Made by a program: the position numbers and the translations under genes. Below, piece by piece: positions 4,837 through 7,824 of a DNA stretch of 7,824 bases (the stretch's first letter is position 1; each line of letters begins with the position of its first letter). A model generated the notes under the pieces. That model was not told the origin of the DNA and did not search any database. It worked only from the letters and a program-made list of their open reading frames with translations. The DNA is from Gammaproteobacteria bacterium. Its GTDB lineage: Bacteria; Pseudomonadota; Gammaproteobacteria; CAJXQU01. The stretch lies in contig JALSSM010000397.1 of NCBI GenBank assembly GCA_026984275.1, positions 1-7,824 of the forward strand, given 5' to 3'.

Positions 4837-5883
4837 TTAAGACTTGCTGAATTCATGAACAGCATTGACATAAACCTCAACTTTTTCTGGATCAATATCG
4901 GGTGTGATGCCGTGACCAAGATTAAAGACATGACCGGATCCACCACCGTAACTTTCGATGATATGTTTTACTTCCTGCCTGATCCGTTCATCAGGGGCTC
5001 GCAGCATGGCCGGATCCATATTTCCCTGCAACGCGACTTTATCGCCGATTCTTGAACGAGCATCCCCAATCTCGATCGACCAGTCGAGGCCGACAGCATC
5101 GCAACCCGTCTCTGCGATCTGTTCAAGCCAGAGTCCGCCGCCTTTGGTGAATAAAATGACAGGAATACGATCATCGCCACTTCCTGTATTCAAGCCTTGT
5201 ACAATTTGTCGCAAGTATTGTAGTGAAAAGGCTTCATAGTCATTGGTTGTCAGTACGCCACCCCAGGTATCAAAAACCATGACGGTTTGTACGCCTGCCG
5301 CGATCTGGGCATTAAGATAGGCGATCACAGATTCTGTAATGGTTGCCATGAGTTGATGTAGTAATTCGGGTTGTTGGTACATCATGGTTTTAATCTGACG
5401 AAAATCTTTTGTTGAACCACCTTCGATCATATAGGTGGCCAGCGTCCACGGACTGCCGGAAAAACCGATCAATGGAACGCGTCCATTTAATTCTGAACGG
5501 ATCAGCCGAACGGCATCCATCACATATCCCAAGTCATCTTCCATGTCTGGCACAGTAAGATTGTTGATCTCTTTTTCGGTTCGAACGGTACGCTCAAACC
5601 TTGGACCGATGCCTTCGTTGACAGATAGTCCCAGCCCCATGGCATCAGGAATCGTCAGGATGTCGGAGAATAGAATGGCGGCATCCAGTTCGTAGCGTTC
5701 AAGCGGTTGCAGGGTGACTTCACAAGCCAGCTCTGGAGTTTTGCAGAGGGTTAAAAAATCACCGGCTTTTTCCCGAGTTGCACGATATTCCGGCAGGTAA
5801 CGACCGGCCTGTCGCATCATCCAGACAGGTGTTGCATCGACGGGTTTCTTTAGCAAGGCATTGAGGAATCGATCGTTACTCAT
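4837..5883 (-). CDS. hemE: Uroporphyrinogen decarboxylase
   Basis: HemE (EC 4.1.1.37) removes four carboxyl groups from uroporphyrinogen III to give coproporphyrinogen III in cytoplasmic haem synthesis. It is complete at 348 residues, close to the ~354 of E. coli. Family signatures are present: PVWMMRQAGRYLPEYR (19-34) with substrate-binding R24 and R28, FSDIL with the key aspartate D74, GFSGSPWTLATYMIEGG (140-156) with the conserved tyrosine Y151, VMVFDTWGG (201-209), and GHVFNLGHGITPD (317-329) with H324. These match the positions known to matter in the human and bacterial enzymes. The ATG at 5883 is preceded by AGGA about eight bases upstream. The gene follows gltD on the same strand after a 159-base gap holding two inverted repeats, so it may have its own promoter. 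The DUF368 gene starts immediately after it. The gltBD-hemE order is known from other gammaproteobacteria. Confidence 0.97.
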   Translation of the reverse strand: MSNDRFLNALLKKPVDATPVWMMRQAGRYLPEYRATREKAGDFLTLCKTPELACEVTLQPLERYELDAAILFSDILTIPDAMGLGLSVNEGIGPRFERTVRTEKEINNLTVPDMEDDLGYVMDAVRLIRSELNGRVPLIGFSGSPWTLATYMIEGGSTKDFRQIKTMMYQQPELLHQLMATITESVIAYLNAQIAAGVQTVMVFDTWGGVLTTNDYEAFSLQYLRQIVQGLNTGSGDDRIPVILFTKGGGLWLEQIAETGCDAVGLDWSIEIGDARSRIGDKVALQGNMDPAMLRAPDERIRQEVKHIIESYGGGSGHVFNLGHGITPDIDPEKVEVYVNAVHEFSKS

Positions 5884-5905
5884 TTGTTTTTTCCTAAATT
5901 AAATT

Positions 5906-5925
5906 TCTGATCATTATGGATCAGA
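5906..5925. repeat. Short perfect hairpin in the hemE leader
   Basis: TCTGATC (5906-5912) and GATCAGA (5919-5925) form a perfect 7-bp stem with a 6-base loop, about 22 bases upstream of the hemE start codon. No T-run follows in the direction of transcription, so it is not a standard terminator. It could affect hemE mRNA stability or bind a protein, or be chance. Confidence 0.4.
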
Positions 5926-5954
5926 CCGAGAGGTTTTGTTGGCTTCATTCCTGA

Positions 5955-6020
5955 GATCCTTCATAACGTCAGGATGACAAAACTGCTTCTTTCTTGTCAT
6001 CCAGAGTGTCGCGAAGGATT
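5955..6020. repeat. Intergenic inverted-repeat element between gltD and hemE (MITE/REP-like)
   Basis: The two arms mirror each other. ATCCTTC (5956-5962) pairs with GAAGGAT (6013-6019), and GGATGACAA (5972-5980) pairs perfectly with TTGTCATCC (5994-6002), separated by a 13-base loop. The stretches between the pairs (9 and 10 bases) are only partly complementary. The text ATCCTTC...CAGGATGACA resembles dispersed intergenic palindromes of the form GATCCTTCGC...CAGGATGACA that I know from many bacterial genomes. It begins about 23 bases after the gltD stop codon, and in RNA it would fold into a long hairpin between gltD and hemE. Confidence 0.65.
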
Positions 6021-6042
6021 TCACTATAAAACTATATAATTA

Positions 6043-7452
6043 TCAAACATCTAAATAGTCAAGAATACTTTCTGCCGCCTGGCGGCCATCAAACACGGCA
6101 GTCACAACCAGATCTGATCCACGCACCATGTCTCCACCAGAAAACACTTTTGGATTGCTGGTTTGCCCTTTGAGTTTGCCACTTGTTTCAACCCCTTGCC
6201 ACTCATTGAGTTCAATACCAAACTCACTAAACCAGGGCGCAGGGCTTGGACGGAACCCGAAGGCAACGATCACAGCATCAGCAGGCAGGATTTCTTCACT
6301 ACCAGGCACAACTTCAGGTACACGACGACCTCTGTTATCTGGTTTGCCAAGTTCAGTACGTACAACTTTGACACCTTCGACTTTATCAGTACCGATGATC
6401 TCGATTGGTTGGCGGTTCCAGAGAAATTCAACACCTTCTTCTTTGGCGTTTGTTACCTCACGCATTGATCCGGGCATGTTCTCTTCATCACGCCGGTAAG
6501 CACATTGAACCTTTGTTGCCCCTTGCCGGAGCGCCGTTCGAACGCAGTCCATGGCGGTATCACCACCACCGAGTACGACCACTTTCTGATCCGCAAGATC
6601 AATAAAATCTGCCGGGTCTTTTCCATACTCCATCAGACGATTTATGTTGGAGATCAGATAGGGCAATGATTCATAAACACCAGGCAGGTCTTCGCCAGGA
6701 AAACCTCCTTTCATATAGGTGTAAGTGCCCATGCCGAGGAAAACCGCGTCATATTCGTCGAGTAATTCCTGAAACGGGATGTCTTTGCCGATTTCGGTAT
6801 TGAGGACAAATTTAACACCCATTTCTTCCATCATTTGACGGCGAGTCAGGACAACTTCTTTTTCCAGTTTGAAAGGTGGAATACCGAAGGTCAGCAATCC
6901 GCCGATTTCTTCGTAACTGTCATAAACAACTGGCTCGACACCATTTCGTACCAGAATATCGGCACAACCCAGACCTGCCGGTCCCGCTCCAATGACGGCG
7001 ACTTTTTTGCCGGTTGGAACGACATGTGACATGTCCGGTTTCCAGCCCTGTTTGACGGCTTCGTCGGTGATGAATTTTTCGATTGATCCAATCGTCACAG
7101 CACCGAAACCATCATTTAAAGTACAGGCACCTTCACAAAGTCGATCCTGTGGACAGATACGACCACAGATTTCCGGCAGTGAATTTGTCTTGTGTGAGAG
7201 TTCGGCAGCTTCGAATAAATTACCTTCTTCAACCAGTTTCAGCCAGTTAGGAATGTAGTTATGAACGGGACATTTCCATTCACAATAAGGATTTCCACAC
7301 TCAAGACATCGAGCCGATTGTTGACTGGCAGATTCTGGATCGAATTCGCCGTAAATTTCGCCCCATTTTTTGATTCTGATCGGAGCAGACACCTTTTCGG
7401 GATCCTTGCGTGGCCGATCAAGAAATTCAAAGTTATTTCGGTGTGTAGGCAT
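6043..7452 (-). CDS. gltD: Glutamate synthase [NADPH] small subunit
   Basis: GltD (EC 1.4.1.13, beta subunit) takes electrons from NADPH through FAD to the iron-sulfur clusters of the large subunit, which makes two glutamates from glutamine and 2-oxoglutarate. It is complete at 469 residues (E. coli 472). The N-terminal ferredoxin-like domain has two cysteine groups, C49/C52/C57/C61 and C96/C100/C106/C110, which hold the 4Fe-4S clusters. FAD is bound through VAVIGAGPAGLGCAD (151-165) and NADPH through VVVLGGGDTAMDCV (291-304). The end, FSGGDMVRGSDLVVTAVFDG (437-456), is the usual second flavin-contact region. The gene starts 17 bases after the gltB stop codon, so the subunits are co-transcribed. 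The ribosome binding site is weak (GGAAA about ten bases upstream), which suggests translation coupled to gltB. Confidence 0.97.
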   Translation of the reverse strand: MPTHRNNFEFLDRPRKDPEKVSAPIRIKKWGEIYGEFDPESASQQSARCLECGNPYCEWKCPVHNYIPNWLKLVEEGNLFEAAELSHKTNSLPEICGRICPQDRLCEGACTLNDGFGAVTIGSIEKFITDEAVKQGWKPDMSHVVPTGKKVAVIGAGPAGLGCADILVRNGVEPVVYDSYEEIGGLLTFGIPPFKLEKEVVLTRRQMMEEMGVKFVLNTEIGKDIPFQELLDEYDAVFLGMGTYTYMKGGFPGEDLPGVYESLPYLISNINRLMEYGKDPADFIDLADQKVVVLGGGDTAMDCVRTALRQGATKVQCAYRRDEENMPGSMREVTNAKEEGVEFLWNRQPIEIIGTDKVEGVKVVRTELGKPDNRGRRVPEVVPGSEEILPADAVIVAFGFRPSPAPWFSEFGIELNEWQGVETSGKLKGQTSNPKVFSGGDMVRGSDLVVTAVFDGRQAAESILDYLDV

Positions 7453-7469
7453 AGTGTAATATTTCCAGA

Positions 7470-7824
7470 TCAGGCAGCGTCGAGCAGGCTGCCGAGTAAT
7501 TCATTGAGATCAGCTGCCTTCGGAATGACCAGCCAGAATTTACCAACGTAGTCAGAGAAGTTATCCAAAATTTCCTGACCAAAAACACTACCCGTTTCAG
7601 TGACGTGTTCCCTGATCAGTTCTTTGAGATAACTACGATATTCTTCCATGTGCTCAGGTAACAGGCGGTGGGTATCGATCAGTTCATGGTTAAATTGATC
7701 ATAAAAAACCCGATCAATATCCAGTACGAAGGAGAAACCACCTGTCATACCGGCGCCGAAGTTGACACCTGTTTTTCCAAGCACAACCACAACACCACCG
7801 GTCATGTATTCACAACCGTGATCA
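7470..7824 (-). CDS. gltB: Glutamate synthase large subunit, C-terminal part
   Basis: Only the last 117 residues are in the window. The reading frame is open to the right-hand edge, beginning DHGCEYMTGG and going on with VVVVLGKTGVNFGAGMTGG, the highly conserved glycine-rich end of the GltB beta-helix (GXGXG) domain. It ends with a typical region, FWLVIPKAADLNELLGSLLDAA. GltB holds the glutaminase domain, the FMN site and a 3Fe-4S cluster, all of which lie outside the window. The residues seen are the structural domain that packs against the synthase domain. The TGA stop codon lies 17 bases before the gltD ATG. No break or frameshift is seen. Confidence 0.96.
   Translation of the reverse strand, partial: DHGCEYMTGGVVVVLGKTGVNFGAGMTGGFSFVLDIDRVFYDQFNHELIDTHRLLPEHMEEYRSYLKELIREHVTETGSVFGQEILDNFSDYVGKFWLVIPKAADLNELLGSLLDAA

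Noticed and set aside
4855..5239. Plus-strand open frames within hemE
   Set aside because: They are antisense to conserved hemE codons and have low-complexity translations without a ribosome binding site.
5906..6020. CRISPR-like or riboswitch array from the repeated hairpins
   Set aside because: There is only one copy of each palindrome, with no regular spacers and no conserved riboswitch core that I recognise.
6128..6499. Plus-strand open frame of 123 codons inside gltD
   Set aside because: It is fully antisense to the clearly functional gltD, and the translation shows no family motif.

Overview
The window looks like chromosomal DNA of a gammaproteobacterium of moderate to low G+C content. 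The main evidence is the order gltB-gltD-hemE, a gene neighbourhood known from Pseudomonas and other gammaproteobacteria, together with a YbeL-like (DUF1451) zinc-ribbon protein. The sequence alone does not let me name a genus.

Right half (about 3280-7824): all genes are on the minus strand. Reading in their direction, they are the 3' end of gltB (glutamate synthase large subunit), gltD (small subunit), an intergenic inverted-repeat element, hemE (uroporphyrinogen decarboxylase), a DUF368/PopT-type membrane protein whose ATG directly follows the hemE stop codon, and a DUF1451 zinc-ribbon protein. This is housekeeping DNA: ammonia assimilation, haem synthesis and probably lipid-carrier recycling.

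Left half (1-3280): this is accessory DNA. A minus-strand rhodanese-Rieske operon (1667-2372) lies between two plus-strand two-gene modules. Each module pairs a DNA-binding-type protein with a nucleotidyltransferase-fold protein, as in toxin-antitoxin systems. Module 1 (310-1528) is a winged-helix-like protein followed by an AbiEii-like nucleotidyltransferase. Module 2 (2503-3221) is a smaller nucleotidyltransferase followed by a ribbon-helix-helix (CopG/BrnA-like) protein. Each has a promoter-like region with an inverted repeat that could serve for autoregulation.

The most striking structural feature is that module 1 is bracketed by a 186-bp direct repeat of the 3' end of the Rieske gene (12-197 and 1668-1853, 6 mismatches). 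The outer copy lacks the 5' part of the gene and has lost a cluster-ligand histidine. This geometry is what a single-crossover or gene-end integration of the cassette would leave, so the window seems to record how a toxin-antitoxin-like cassette entered beside an iron-sulfur gene. I found no tRNA, rRNA, CRISPR array or transposase.
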